Shown: one piece after another, positions 51,360-60,338 of the stretch
How positions within the stretch are numbered: position 1 is the first letter of the stretch
How the letters are laid out: each line of letters starts with the position of its first letter
Assembly (NCBI RefSeq): GCF_030053395.1
Contig: NZ_JASGBH010000003.1
Span: 332,295-396,294, forward strand
Length of the DNA stretch: 64,000 bases
Source of the DNA: Limnohabitans lacus
GTDB taxonomy: Bacteria; Pseudomonadota; Gammaproteobacteria; Burkholderiales; Burkholderiaceae_C
Direction: 5' to 3'
Notes under the pieces: generated by a model
Told to the model about the DNA's origin: nothing
The model's database searches: none
What the model saw: the letters and a program-made list of their open reading frames with translations, nothing else
Translations under genes and position numbers: made by a program

Positions 51360-52403
51360 TTACTTGAAGCCGACGCGGTCGAGCATCTGCTGGACCTTGA
51401 CCTGGTTCATGCCGACGGCGCTGATCGGGATCAGCTCGCTTTTGAAGCTGCCGCCGGTCATGGCTTTGAGGGCCGGGTTGTCAAAGCTCACGCCCTTGGC
51501 CACCGGCCACTCGTTGTTGCCATTGGCAAAGTGGTTTTGGGCGCTGGGGCTGGCCAGGTATTCGAGGAACTTGATGGCGTTGTCGCTGTTCTTGGCATAA
51601 CGGGCCACAGCGCCACCGGCCACGTTCACATGGGTGCCCCAGCTGCTTTGGTTGGGAAAGACCACGCCGATTTTTTCGGTCACGGCTTTGTCGGCCGGGT
51701 TGGCCGAGCGCATCATGCGCGCCAGGTAGTAGGTGTTGGTCACCGCCACACCGCACTCGCCTGCGGCCACAGCCTTGATCTGGTCGGTGTCACCGCCTTT
51801 GGGGCTGCGGGCCATGTTGTCCACCAAGCCTTTGAGCCAGGCTTCGGTTTTGGCTGGGCCCAGGTGCTCGGTCATGGCGCCAAACAGGCTCAGGTTGTAG
51901 GGGTGAGAGCCTGAACGGATGCACAAACTGCCCTTGAATTTGGCGTCGGCGAGCTTTTCGTAGCTGTCCACATCGGCCTTGCTGAACTTGAGCTTGTCAT
52001 AGACCACCACGCGAGCGCGGGTGGACAGCCCAAACCAAGCGTTGCCCCCGTTGTCCGCCGCTTTGGCGCGCAAGTTGGCGGGAATGGCGTCTTCCAGGGG
52101 CTTGGATTTGATGGGCAGGAAAAGGCCATCGACCTCGGCTCGCCAAAGTCTGGCGGCGTCCACGAGCAAAATCACGTCCGCAGGGGAGGCCGAGCCTTCG
52201 GCTTTCAGGCGAGCGAGAATACCCGCATCGTCGGCATCGACGCGGTTGATCTTGATGCCGGTGGCTTTGGTGAAGTCGCTGTACAGCGCTTCATCGGTCG
52301 GGTAGTGGCGGGCGGAATAGATGTTGACCACTCTGTCCTGCGCAAACGCCAAAGATGAGGCGATCAGGCAAGACACGGCGATGGCGGAAGTCAGGAGGCG
52401 CAT
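51360..52403 (-). CDS. Fe(III) ABC transporter periplasmic binding protein (FutA/FbpA type)
   Basis: This 347-residue protein has a Sec signal (cleavage after AFA). The mature start VVNIYSARHYPTDEALYSDFTKATGIKINRV is typical of ferric-binding proteins, with the metal-binding His-Tyr of SARHYPTDE. Tyr residues in VAVTNTYYLARMM are the conserved C-lobe iron ligands. It sits directly behind a promoter with an embedded Fur box, so iron control is well supported. No permease is adjacent. The divergent fbpC/fbpB pair at 59155-61973 may complete the system. Confidence 0.92.
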   Translation of the reverse strand: MRLLTSAIAVSCLIASSLAFAQDRVVNIYSARHYPTDEALYSDFTKATGIKINRVDADDAGILARLKAEGSASPADVILLVDAARLWRAEVDGLFLPIKSKPLEDAIPANLRAKAADNGGNAWFGLSTRARVVVYDKLKFSKADVDSYEKLADAKFKGSLCIRSGSHPYNLSLFGAMTEHLGPAKTEAWLKGLVDNMARSPKGGDTDQIKAVAAGECGVAVTNTYYLARMMRSANPADKAVTEKIGVVFPNQSSWGTHVNVAGGAVARYAKNSDNAIKFLEYLASPSAQNHFANGNNEWPVAKGVSFDNPALKAMTGGSFKSELIPISAVGMNQVKVQQMLDRVGFK

Positions 52404-52439
52404 GGTGATGCTCTCAATTTTTTTAATTTCAGTGAGAGA

Positions 52440-52468
52440 ATTTTATCTCAAATGCGAATCATTATCAA
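52440..52468 (-). promoter_or_regulatory. Promoter of the iron cluster with overlapping Fur box
   Basis: On the minus strand TTGATA (52468-52463), a 17-base spacer and TAAAAT (52445-52440) form a strong sigma70 promoter. The 19-base Fur box at 52448-52466 matches the consensus GATAATGATAATCATTATC at 14 positions, with the half GAATCATTATC intact. It covers the -35 and spacer. Repression by Fe-Fur is therefore expected. The plus-strand patatin gene starts 28 bases to the right and could also be affected. Confidence 0.82.
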
Positions 52469-52493
52469 TAACTTTTTGGAATTTGGGGAAGTC

Positions 52494-53468
52494 ATGAAGA
52501 AGAACAAAGCCTGGACATGCCGTTTGGGCATGCTCGGCGCGTTGGTGAGCGCCTTGGTTTTGAGTGGGTGCGCCAGCGTGAGCCCGGTGGCCGTCAGCCC
52601 GGATGTGCCGACCAGTCAGCCCGTCATCAGCGCACCTGTGGGCAGTCCGTCTGTGGTGGTGCAGCCTGCACCCCCACGCAAGCCCGTGCATTTGGGGTTA
52701 GCGCTGGGTGGTGGGGCCGCCAGGGGGTTCGCCCATGTGGGCGTGATCCAGGTCTTGGAAGAAGCCGGTTTGCGGCCCAGCCATGTGGTGGGCACTTCAG
52801 CCGGCAGCTTGGTGGCGGCGCTGTATGCCAGTGGCAAAACTGTGCCCGAGCTGCGCAAAGCGGCGGAGACCATGGAAGAAGCCGAGATCACCGATTGGAT
52901 GGTGCCTTTGCTCAACCGGGGCGCTTTGCGGGGTGAAGCCCTGGCCAAGTACGTCAACCACCAGGTGGGCGGCCGCAGCCTGGAGCAGATGAAAATCCCG
53001 CTGGGCATTGTGGCCACCGATTTGCGCAGCGGCGAAGCCATCACCTTCCGCAGGGGCAACACCGGCTCGGCCGTAAGGGCTTCGAGCGCGGTGCCGGCGG
53101 TGTTTCAGCCGGTGCGCATCGGGGGGCGTGAATACGTCGACGGTGGTTTGGTTGCCCCGGTGCCGGTGCACCAGACCCGCGAGATGGGTGCCAACTTTGT
53201 GATCGCGGTGGACATCTCCAGTGACCCAGAGGGTAATCCAGCGGACGACACCTTTCAGATTCTGATGCAGACCTTCACCATCATGGGCAAGAGCATCAAC
53301 ACCTTGGCGCTCAAAGAGGCCGATGTGGTCATCCGTCCGGCGCTGTCTGGGGTCAAAAGCGCCGATTTCAGCGCCCGTCGCCGGTCCATCGAGGCGGGCC
53401 GGGTCGCCATGCTGGCGCAGTTGCCCAAACTCAAGGAGCGTTTGGCGGCCTTTGAAGTCGGGTATTGA
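52494..53468 (+). CDS. Patatin-like phospholipase family lipoprotein (RssA-like)
   Basis: ATG 52494 with GGGGAA upstream gives 324 residues. A lipoprotein signal ends LVLSGCASV. After a Pro/Val-rich linker the patatin domain has the oxyanion loop GGGAARGFAHVGVIQVLEEAG, nucleophile Ser in VVGTSAGSLVAALYAS (GxSxG) and catalytic Asp in YVDGGLVAPVPV. Ser-Asp dyad enzymes of this type hydrolyse acyl chains of lipids. The outer-membrane anchor suggests action on envelope lipids. It shares its upstream region with the Fur-controlled iron cluster. Confidence 0.92.
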   Translation: MKKNKAWTCRLGMLGALVSALVLSGCASVSPVAVSPDVPTSQPVISAPVGSPSVVVQPAPPRKPVHLGLALGGGAARGFAHVGVIQVLEEAGLRPSHVVGTSAGSLVAALYASGKTVPELRKAAETMEEAEITDWMVPLLNRGALRGEALAKYVNHQVGGRSLEQMKIPLGIVATDLRSGEAITFRRGNTGSAVRASSAVPAVFQPVRIGGREYVDGGLVAPVPVHQTREMGANFVIAVDISSDPEGNPADDTFQILMQTFTIMGKSINTLALKEADVVIRPALSGVKSADFSARRRSIEAGRVAMLAQLPKLKERLAAFEVGY

Positions 53469-53534
53469 TGAGCGGGCAGAGCGATCAGCCCGTCAAGGTT
53501 CGTACCGCGAAGGCGACTCTTGCCAAGGCATAAA

Positions 53535-53562
53535 AAAAGGGCTGATCTTGCGATCAGCCCTT
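53535..53562 (-). terminator. Terminator after the phasin gene
   Basis: AAGGGCTGATC and GATCAGCCCTT form an 11-base perfect stem with a TTGC-type loop (about 53538-53562). The T run lies on the left, so it works for minus-strand transcripts from the phasin gene. Confidence 0.75.
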
Positions 53563-53661
53563 GAAGGGATCCCTGTTTCCCAGATGAAATTCAAAAGGAT
53601 CCGAGGAGACAACTTGCAAATCAAGCGACAAGTCCTTGCAAAACCTGCCGCCTGTGAAAAA

Positions 53662-54192
53662 TCACTTCTTCTTGCCAGCTTTCGGAGCGGCAGCTGAAAC
53701 AGCTGCCAAATTGGATTCAGCCAGGTCTGTGGCTTGCTTGACGGCTTTTTGAACGGATTCGAAAGCGGTGTTGGCAGCGGTCACGGCACCCTTCATCATG
53801 GCCACAGCTTGCTCGGAGCCGGCTGGGGCGTTCTGTGCGGCGCTGTCCACCAAAGTGGCGAACTGCTTTTGAGCAGCGGCCGCTTGGGCTTCGAAAGCTT
53901 TGGTGAATTCGCCACCGGTGCCGGAAGCGATGTCATACAGGTGACGGCTGTAAGCGGCGGTCTTTTCAGCCAAAGGCTGGAACAGGTTGGCTTGCATGGC
54001 CAGCAACTCTTGGGCGTCTTTGACGCTCAGAGCGGCTTGGGTGTTGTTGGCGGACTCGTCCAACGCAGCCTTGGCAGCGGTCAGGTTCAGCTCGACCAGT
54101 TTTTCCACGCCTTCGAAGGCTTTGGCGGTCAAACCAAACAGGGTTTCCACATTGGCTTTGTGCGAGGCGACGATTTGTTCAGCGGTCATCAT
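53662..54192 (-). CDS. Phasin family protein
   Basis: ATG 54192 with GGAG six bases upstream gives 176 residues; a second ATG follows directly. It is nearly all helix and Ala-rich. [34 protein letters not shown] matches the phasin_2 family start. The tail AAPKAGKKK is basic. Phasins coat polyhydroxyalkanoate granules and control their size. No PHA synthesis genes lie in the window. It is monocistronic, with its own terminator. Confidence 0.92.
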   Translation of the reverse strand: MMTAEQIVASHKANVETLFGLTAKAFEGVEKLVELNLTAAKAALDESANNTQAALSVKDAQELLAMQANLFQPLAEKTAAYSRHLYDIASGTGGEFTKAFEAQAAAAQKQFATLVDSAAQNAPAGSEQAVAMMKGAVTAANTAFESVQKAVKQATDLAESNLAAVSAAAPKAGKKK

Positions 54193-54373
54193 GAGAATCT
54201 CCAATAAAAGTTTCAAAGGGACTGCGCCGAAACTGGCCGGGGCCGTACAACTTTGTTGCAGTGCAGCATGGTTTGAATTTTAGGGTTTGTCCCGGGGTTT
54301 GCAAGGGGTACAGACCGTCTTTCATGCAGTTTAGAGAGCGTTTTCTAGAATCGGGCGCTGTCCTTGGAACGCC

Positions 54374-55303
54374 ATGCACGCTTATTACGCCGATCACTTT
54401 GTCTTGCCTTTGCCCGAAGGCCACCGCTTTCCGATGCGCAAGTACAGCCGTCTGCGCGACCGGCTCACGCAAGAGCTGCCCGGCGTGGTGATGCGCGAGG
54501 CCCCCGCCGCCAGCGAAGGCGAGCTGGCGCTGGTGCACACCCCGGACTACATCCAGGGCGTGGCCACGGGCAGCCTCGACCCCGCCGTTCAGCGCGAGAT
54601 TGGTTTTCCGTGGAGCCCCGCCATGGCCGAGCGGGCCCGCCGTTCGGTGGGCGCCAGCGTGGCCGCAGCCCGAGATGCCCTGGCGCAGGGCGTGGCGGGC
54701 AATCTGGCCGGGGGCACCCACCACGCCTCTGCCGACAAGGGGGGCGGTTTTTGTGTGTTCAACGACATCGCCGTCACGGCCCGCTTGATGCAGACCGAGG
54801 CCTGGCGGCTTGAGCGCCAGAAGATGAATGTGGCGGTGATCGATCTGGATGTGCACCAGGGCAACGGAACTGCCGCGATTTTTGCCAACGACCCCACCGT
54901 CTTCACCTTGTCCCTGCACGGCGAAAAGAATTTCCCTTTCCGCAAGGAGCCCAGTGATCTGGACGTGGGTCTGCCCGACGGCTGCACCGATGCCCCTTAT
55001 TTGGAGGCCTTGCACCAAGCCTTGCAAACGCTTGAAGACCGGTTTGACCCGCAGCTGGTGATTTACCTGGCGGGGGCCGACCCGCACGAGGGCGACCGGC
55101 TGGGGCGCTTGAAACTCAGCGCAGACGGCATGCAGGCGCGAGACCGTGTGGTCATGGACTGGGCCTGGCAGCGGCGCTTGCCGGTGGTCATGTGCATGGG
55201 CGGCGGTTATGGCCACGACATCGAGACCACGGTGCAGGTGCAAATGCAGACCTGGCAAGTGGCCTTGGGCTACTGGCAACGCTGGCACAATCTCAGGCGA
55301 TGA
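54374..55303 (+). CDS. Histone deacetylase-family (AcuC/class IV-like) amidohydrolase
   Basis: This 309-residue zinc amidohydrolase begins MHAYYADHFVLPLPEGHRFPM. The His-His dyad is in LAGGTHHASADKGGGFCVFNDIA. Zinc ligands are the Asp and His of AVIDLDVHQGNGTA and the Asp in LAGADPHEGD, and GGGYGHD is near the end. Bacterial members remove acyl groups from lysine, polyamines or small amides. It starts a tight operon with a thioesterase, a nitroreductase and a Liv-type transporter. Confidence 0.9.
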   Translation: MHAYYADHFVLPLPEGHRFPMRKYSRLRDRLTQELPGVVMREAPAASEGELALVHTPDYIQGVATGSLDPAVQREIGFPWSPAMAERARRSVGASVAAARDALAQGVAGNLAGGTHHASADKGGGFCVFNDIAVTARLMQTEAWRLERQKMNVAVIDLDVHQGNGTAAIFANDPTVFTLSLHGEKNFPFRKEPSDLDVGLPDGCTDAPYLEALHQALQTLEDRFDPQLVIYLAGADPHEGDRLGRLKLSADGMQARDRVVMDWAWQRRLPVVMCMGGGYGHDIETTVQVQMQTWQVALGYWQRWHNLRR

Positions 55304-55740
55304 ACACGCCTGCCAAACCTCAGCCCGAAAGCCGCGATGCCTACAAAGCGTTTCGCGCCATCACCACCCGCTGGATGGACAACGACGTTTACGGTCATGT
55401 CAACAACGTCGTGTACTACAGCTGGTTCGACACCGCGGTGAACGCGACCCTGATTGAAAAAGGCGTGCTCGACATCCACGGCGGCAGCACCATTGGCCTG
55501 GTCATCGAGACCCAGTGCAACTACTTTGCCCCGCTGGCCTTTCCGCAAACCATCGATGCCGGCATCCGCGTGGCCAAGTTGGGCACCTCGAGCGTGCGCT
55601 ACGAAGTGGGCTTGTTCGCCCAGGACGAGCCCCTGTGTGCGGCCAAAGGCCATTTTGTACACGTGTACGTGGACCGCGAAACCCGCCGTCCCGTGCCTTT
55701 GCCCCCCGCATTGAAAGCCTATCTGGAGACCTTGACATGA
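55300..55740 (+). CDS. Acyl-CoA thioesterase (4HBT hotdog family)
   Basis: ATG 55300 overlaps the preceding stop (ATGA) and gives 146 residues. The hotdog core shows TTRWMDNDVYGHVNNVVYYSWFDTAVNATL, the YbgC/FcbC-type catalytic region with Asp before the Tyr-Gly-His-x-Asn-Asn segment. It should cleave acyl-CoA in the cytosol. Coupling to a deacetylase and a nitroreductase suggests shared use in one catabolic or detoxifying route. Confidence 0.9.
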   Translation: MNTPAKPQPESRDAYKAFRAITTRWMDNDVYGHVNNVVYYSWFDTAVNATLIEKGVLDIHGGSTIGLVIETQCNYFAPLAFPQTIDAGIRVAKLGTSSVRYEVGLFAQDEPLCAAKGHFVHVYVDRETRRPVPLPPALKAYLETLT

Positions 55741-56474
55741 GCATTCCCCACATTGACCAACAAGTCAGCGCCCGCGTGAGCGATGCGGCCAGCGTGGACA
55801 CCGCCATCCTGAGCCGTTTTTCGGCCCGTGCCTTTTTGCCCCAAGCGGTGGAGCGCAGCGTGCTCGAGGAAGTTTTGCAAGTGGCCTCCCGCGCGCCCAG
55901 CGGCACCAACACCCAGCCTTGGAAGGTGTATGTCTTGCAGGGTGCCAAGCGCGATGAACTGGTGGCCAAGACCTGCGCAGCGCACGACGCTATCAGCGCC
56001 AACCCGGCTTTGGCTGCCGAATACGCCGAGGTGTACGACTACTACCCCGAGAAATGGGTCAGCCCCTACATCGACCGCCGCCGTGAGTGCGGCTTTGGTT
56101 TGTATGGCGTGCTGGGCATCGGCAAGGGCGACAAAGACCGCATGCATGCGCAGCACCAACAGAATTTCCGATTCTTTGACGCGCCGGTGGGTCTGGTCTT
56201 CACCATCGACAAAGTGATGGGCCGGGGCAGCTTGCTCGACTACGGCATGTTCTTGCAGTCGGTCATGCTGGCCGCCCGTGCACGGGGCCTGCACACCTGC
56301 CCGCAAGCGGCTTGGAACAACTTCAGCAAAATCATCTTGCCCCATGTGGGCGCGGGTGAAAACGAGATGGTGGTCTGCGGCATGGCGCTGGGCTATGCCG
56401 ACGAGGCGGCCCTGGTCAACACCTTCCAGACCACTCGTGTCAAGGCGCAAGACTTCACCCACTGGGTGGCATAG
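55737..56474 (+). CDS. Nitroreductase family flavoprotein
   Basis: ATG 55737 overlaps the thioesterase stop and gives 245 residues. The FMN-binding opening is ILSRFSARAFLPQAVERSVLEEVLQVASRAPSGTNTQPW, with the phosphate-binding Arg-x-Ser and Asn-x-Gln-Pro-Trp motifs. GSLLDYGMFLQSVMLAARARGLHTC and the C-terminal GMALGYAD are also typical. It reduces nitro groups, enones or quinones with NAD(P)H. The fourth gene of the operon follows after 29 bases. Confidence 0.9.
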   Translation: MSIPHIDQQVSARVSDAASVDTAILSRFSARAFLPQAVERSVLEEVLQVASRAPSGTNTQPWKVYVLQGAKRDELVAKTCAAHDAISANPALAAEYAEVYDYYPEKWVSPYIDRRRECGFGLYGVLGIGKGDKDRMHAQHQQNFRFFDAPVGLVFTIDKVMGRGSLLDYGMFLQSVMLAARARGLHTCPQAAWNNFSKIILPHVGAGENEMVVCGMALGYADEAALVNTFQTTRVKAQDFTHWVA

Positions 56475-56503
56475 GTTGACCGTCTGAGAACAAAGGGGCT
56501 GGT

Positions 56504-58363
56504 TTGGGTCTGGACAGTTTGGCGCTTCAACTGCTCAATGGGCTGAGCCACGCCACCACGCTTTTCCTCATGGCCTCGGGGCTGACGCTGATCTTTGGCG
56601 TCACCCGCATCGTCAATTTCGCGCATGGCAGTTTCTTCATGCTGGGGGCGCTGGTGTCGGCCCATGCGGTCACCCATTGGTGGCCTCAGCTGGGTGATTC
56701 GGCGCTGGGCTATGCCGGGGCCATGCTGCTGGGTGCTTGGGTGGCAGCGCTGGTGGGGGCGGTGGCCGAGGTCTTGCTGCTGCGGCGCATGCGGCGGGTG
56801 CCCGAGCTTTACCAATTGGTGGCCACCTTTGGGCTGAGCCTGGCCTTGCACGATGCGATGCAATGGTTTTTTGGCCCTGAAGAAGTCTTTGCCCCGCGTT
56901 TTCCCGGCCTCAAGGGGGCGGTTGAAATCGGCGAGGCGTATTTCCCGACCTGGCAGCTGTTCACTTTGCTCTTGGGGCCGCTGGTCTGGCTGGGGCTTCA
57001 CCTCTTGCTCAAGCGCACCTTGTGGGGCCAGCGGGTGAAAGCGGCCACCCAAGACCGCGACATGCTCGACGCCTTGGGCGTGAGCCCGGCGCCCTTGATG
57101 CTGGGCGTGGTCATGCTCGCTTGCGCTTTGGCCGGCTTGGCGGGTGCCTTGCAACTGCCGCGCGAGCCGGCCAACTTGCAAATGGACTTGAGCGTGGTGG
57201 TGGAGACCTTTGTGGTGGTGGTCACTGGCGGTTTGGGCAGCGTGGGCGGCGCGTTTGCGGCGGCGGTGCTGATCGGTGTGATCCACGCCCTGGGGGTGAG
57301 CTTTGTGCCGCAGGCCACCTTGGTGCTGGTGTTTTTGACCATGGCCGTGGTGCTGGTGCTGCGCCCGCAAGGGCTGGCAGGCGCGCAGGTGCAGGCCAAC
57401 CAACGCGAGGCGGTGACGGTGTTCTCGCACGCGCCCGGCGGCCGCCTGGGTGTGGCCCTGTGGGCGCTGCTGTTGGCGGGCGCTTGCTGGGCACTCGGGC
57501 AGGGCGACTACGCCCGAAGCTTGGCCGAGGATGTGATGGTCATGGCGCTCTTTGGCTTGAGCTTGCAGTGGATGATGGCTTTGGGGGGCTTGGTCAGCTT
57601 TGGCCATGCCGCATTTTTTGCGCTGGGCGCTTACGCTGCGGCCTTGACCCACCTGAGCTGGGGTTGGGGCCTGCTGCTGGCGCTGGCCAGCGGGGTGCTG
57701 GTGGCCTTGTTGGCTGCAGCCGTGTTTGGCGTGTTGGTGGTGCGCCTGTCGGGGGTGTATTTGGCCATGCTGTCCTTGGCGCTGGCGCAGATGGTGTGGG
57801 CGGGCGTGACCCAATGGGTCTCGCTCACGGGGGGCGACAACGGCCTGATCGGCTTGCGTTTGATCTCGGATGAAGCCAGGCCTTGGTTCGGCTTGGCCTT
57901 GGCGATCTTGTTGCTGGTCGCCGTGGCCTTGCTGGCCAGGGCCAGCCGGTCCAGCCGGGGCAGTGCCTTGCAGGCTTTGCGCGATGCCCCCTTGCGGGCG
58001 GCCGCCAGTGGACTGCCTGTGGCGGTTTTGCGTTACCAGGTGTTTGTCTGGAGTGCGGCGCTCGCGGGCCTGGCCGGCGGCTTGTGGGCTGCAGTCAAAG
58101 GGGCGGTGTTCCCCTCGGTGGCTTCGGTGGCCACGTCGGTGGATGCTTTGTTGGTGATTTTGTTGGGCGGCGTGCACCAGTTGTGGGGCGCGGTGCTGGG
58201 CAGTGCGATGTTGGTGTGGGGCGGTGCGGAACTTGGCCAAGGGCTGACGTATTGGCGCGGTGTGCTCGGCGTGGTGATCATGCTGGTCATGGTCTTGGCC
58301 CCCAGTGGCCTGGCCGGTGGTTTGCAGCAAGCAGCCCAATTTTGGCGCAGGAGGTCCGCATGA
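56504..58363 (+). CDS. Fused LivH-LivM branched-chain-type ABC permease
   Basis: Translation most likely starts at TTG 56504, five bases after AAGGGG (56493-56498); no in-frame ATG is near. The 619 residues hold two permeases. Residues about 1-290 are LivH-like (LFLMASGLTLIFGVTRIVNFAHGSFF, AATQDRDMLDALG, GGLGSVGGAFAAAVLIG). Residues about 305-619 are LivM-like (GLSLQWMMALGGLVSFGHAAFFALGAYA, ALRDAPLRAAASGLPV). It would form the whole channel for LivG and LivF. No binding protein gene is nearby. Confidence 0.9.
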   Translation: MGLDSLALQLLNGLSHATTLFLMASGLTLIFGVTRIVNFAHGSFFMLGALVSAHAVTHWWPQLGDSALGYAGAMLLGAWVAALVGAVAEVLLLRRMRRVPELYQLVATFGLSLALHDAMQWFFGPEEVFAPRFPGLKGAVEIGEAYFPTWQLFTLLLGPLVWLGLHLLLKRTLWGQRVKAATQDRDMLDALGVSPAPLMLGVVMLACALAGLAGALQLPREPANLQMDLSVVVETFVVVVTGGLGSVGGAFAAAVLIGVIHALGVSFVPQATLVLVFLTMAVVLVLRPQGLAGAQVQANQREAVTVFSHAPGGRLGVALWALLLAGACWALGQGDYARSLAEDVMVMALFGLSLQWMMALGGLVSFGHAAFFALGAYAAALTHLSWGWGLLLALASGVLVALLAAAVFGVLVVRLSGVYLAMLSLALAQMVWAGVTQWVSLTGGDNGLIGLRLISDEARPWFGLALAILLLVAVALLARASRSSRGSALQALRDAPLRAAASGLPVAVLRYQVFVWSAALAGLAGGLWAAVKGAVFPSVASVATSVDALLVILLGGVHQLWGAVLGSAMLVWGGAELGQGLTYWRGVLGVVIMLVMVLAPSGLAGGLQQAAQFWRRRSA

Positions 58364-59130
58364 GTGCTTTGCAAGTGCAGGATCTCAAGCGCCACTTTGG
58401 CGGGGTACGCGCCTTGGATGGCGTCAGCTTTGAGCTGGCGGCAGGCGAGTGTGTGGCCTTGATCGGCCCCAACGGCGCGGGCAAGTCAACCTGCTTTGCC
58501 TGCCTGGCGGGGCAACAACAGCCGCAAAGCGGCCAAGTCACTTGGGCGGGGCATGCTTTGTTGGATTTGCCTCCCGCAGCCCGGCTGCAAAGGGGCGTGG
58601 CCCGCACCTTCCAGGTGGCGCAAACGTTTGAGGCCCTGACGGTGCTGCAAAACCTGCAGTTGGTGCGCTGCGCGGGGCAGCTGTCGTGGTGGGACCGGCT
58701 CGATCAACGCGGCCCACAGGCGGCCCAAGCGTTGCTCGAATCCATGGACTTGCAAGCACTTCGTCACGCCCTGGTGGCCGACTTGCCCTATGGTGCCAAA
58801 AAACGCTTGGAGCTGGCCATGGCGCTCGCCGGATGGCCCGACATGCAGGACGCTCCGCGCTTGCTATTGCTGGACGAGCCCGCCGCCGGCCTGGCGCCCG
58901 AAGAGCGTTCGGTCATGATGGCGCTGGTGCGCCAAGTGGCCGATTCGGGCGCCACCGTGCTCTACACCGAACACAATATGGACGCTGTTTTTGGCGTGGC
59001 CGACCGGGTGTTGGTGCTCATGCAAGGCCGCCTGGTGGCCGATGGCAGCCCCGAAGCCGTGGCGCAAGACCCCCAAGTGCGTGAGCTGTATCTGGGACGG
59101 GAATTCGACATCCAGACCTACAAGGCCTGA
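58360..59130 (+). CDS. LivG-type ABC transporter ATP-binding protein
   Basis: ATG 58360 overlaps the permease stop, with GGAGG just upstream, and gives 256 residues. Walker A is GPNGAGKST, the LivG-type signature region LPYGAKKRLELAMALAG, Walker B LLLLDEPAAGLAPEE and the switch His in LYTEHNMDAVF. It is the partner of the LivF at 61984, from which it is now separated by an iron transporter pair. Confidence 0.92.
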   Translation: MSALQVQDLKRHFGGVRALDGVSFELAAGECVALIGPNGAGKSTCFACLAGQQQPQSGQVTWAGHALLDLPPAARLQRGVARTFQVAQTFEALTVLQNLQLVRCAGQLSWWDRLDQRGPQAAQALLESMDLQALRHALVADLPYGAKKRLELAMALAGWPDMQDAPRLLLLDEPAAGLAPEERSVMMALVRQVADSGATVLYTEHNMDAVFGVADRVLVLMQGRLVADGSPEAVAQDPQVRELYLGREFDIQTYKA

Positions 59131-59154
59131 GACCTTGCGGCCTCCGCTGGCCGC

Positions 59155-60243
59155 TCAGGGTCTTGGGGTCGCCTCAACGCTGGCGCGTTGGAAGGTCACC
59201 ACATGGTCCACTTCGGCGCGGATGCCGATCCACTCGCCCAGCTTGTGGTCGTGGTGGCTGGGCACATGGGCCATCAGCAATTGGCCCGTGGCCAAGCGCA
59301 GGGTGTAGAGAAACTCTGAGCCTCTGAATGCTTTGCGGATGATTTCCGCCTTCACCGGCGCGTCGTCGTCGTGCACGATGTCATCGGCCCGCAGCAGCAC
59401 ATCGCACTGGCCGCCTTCAAAGGCGTTGGGCAGGGCGCATTCGGCCACATCGCTCAAATCGCCCACGGGGGTGTGTACTACCACGTGGGTGCCGACTTCT
59501 TGCAGGGTGGCCGGGGCAAACACGCCGTGGCCGATGAACTCGGCCACAAAGCGGGTGCTGGGTCGGTGGTAAAGGCTGTAGGCGTCGTCCCACTGCTGAA
59601 GCTGACCCTGGTGCATCACCCCGATCACATCGCCGATGGCAAAGGCTTCGAGCTGGTCGTGCGTGACCAGCAGCGCGGTCGCGTTGGCCGCTTTGAGGAT
59701 GTTGCGCACCTCGTGGGCCAGCCGTTCGCGCAAGTCCACATCGAGGTTGGAAAAGGGTTCGTCCAACAAGAGCAAATCAGGTTGAGGGGCCAACGCACGG
59801 GCCAAGGCCACCCGCTGTTGTTGCCCGCCCGACAGCTCATGGGGAAAGCTTTTTTCGCTGCCCTTCAGACCGACGAGGTCCAGCACCTCGCTCACGCGTC
59901 GCTGGCGTTCGGCGCGGGGCAAGTGGTTCAGGCCAAAGCCGACATTGCGGGCCACGTCCAGATGGGGAAACAGCGCGTAATCTTGAAACACCATGCCGAT
60001 GCGGCGCTGCTCTGCAGGCTCGGTGTGCCCCGGCTCGCTGACCACCCGGCCTGACAGCACCACCTGGCCGCCCGACACCGGCTCCAGCCCCGCCACGGCG
60101 CGCAGCAAGGTGGTCTTGCCACAGCCCGAAGGCCCAATCAGCACCCCAATTTGACCCTTGCTCAACCCCAGCTGGATGCCTTGCACGGTGGGCGCATTGC
60201 GGCCTGGGTATTGGATGTCGAGGTGGTTCAGTGAGAGAAACAT
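59155..60243 (-). CDS. fbpC: Fe(III) ABC transporter ATP-binding protein (FbpC type)
   Basis: ATG 60243 gives 362 residues. Walker A is [10 protein letters not shown]-loop [22 protein letters not shown], signature [17 protein letters not shown], Walker [20 protein letters not shown] and switch His in [12 protein letters not shown]-terminal regulatory domain (about 240-362) contains [19 protein letters not shown], matching FbpC-like proteins. It is transcribed away from its presumed permease at 60339. This gene pair interrupts a Liv-type operon. Confidence 0.9.
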   Translation of the reverse strand: MFLSLNHLDIQYPGRNAPTVQGIQLGLSKGQIGVLIGPSGCGKTTLLRAVAGLEPVSGGQVVLSGRVVSEPGHTEPAEQRRIGMVFQDYALFPHLDVARNVGFGLNHLPRAERQRRVSEVLDLVGLKGSEKSFPHELSGGQQQRVALARALAPQPDLLLLDEPFSNLDVDLRERLAHEVRNILKAANATALLVTHDQLEAFAIGDVIGVMHQGQLQQWDDAYSLYHRPSTRFVAEFIGHGVFAPATLQEVGTHVVVHTPVGDLSDVAECALPNAFEGGQCDVLLRADDIVHDDDAPVKAEIIRKAFRGSEFLYTLRLATGQLLMAHVPSHHDHKLGEWIGIRAEVDHVVTFQRASVEATPRP

Positions 60244-60338
60244 GGTTTGGATTGTAGGCAAGTTGGGCCCACAGCCGAGGCGGTTGTTGGCGAGTAGCCC
60301 CAGCAGCACAGGGCGTGGCTTCTACAATAGCTTGCAGT

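Noticed and set aside
48320..51367. Very long plus-strand open frame (over 1000 codons) opposite the TonB receptor, PiuC and FMN oxidase genes
   Set aside because: It lies antisense to three well-supported genes. Its translation is low-complexity, His/Gln/Val-rich and without family motifs. Strong GC bias at third positions keeps the opposite strand open.
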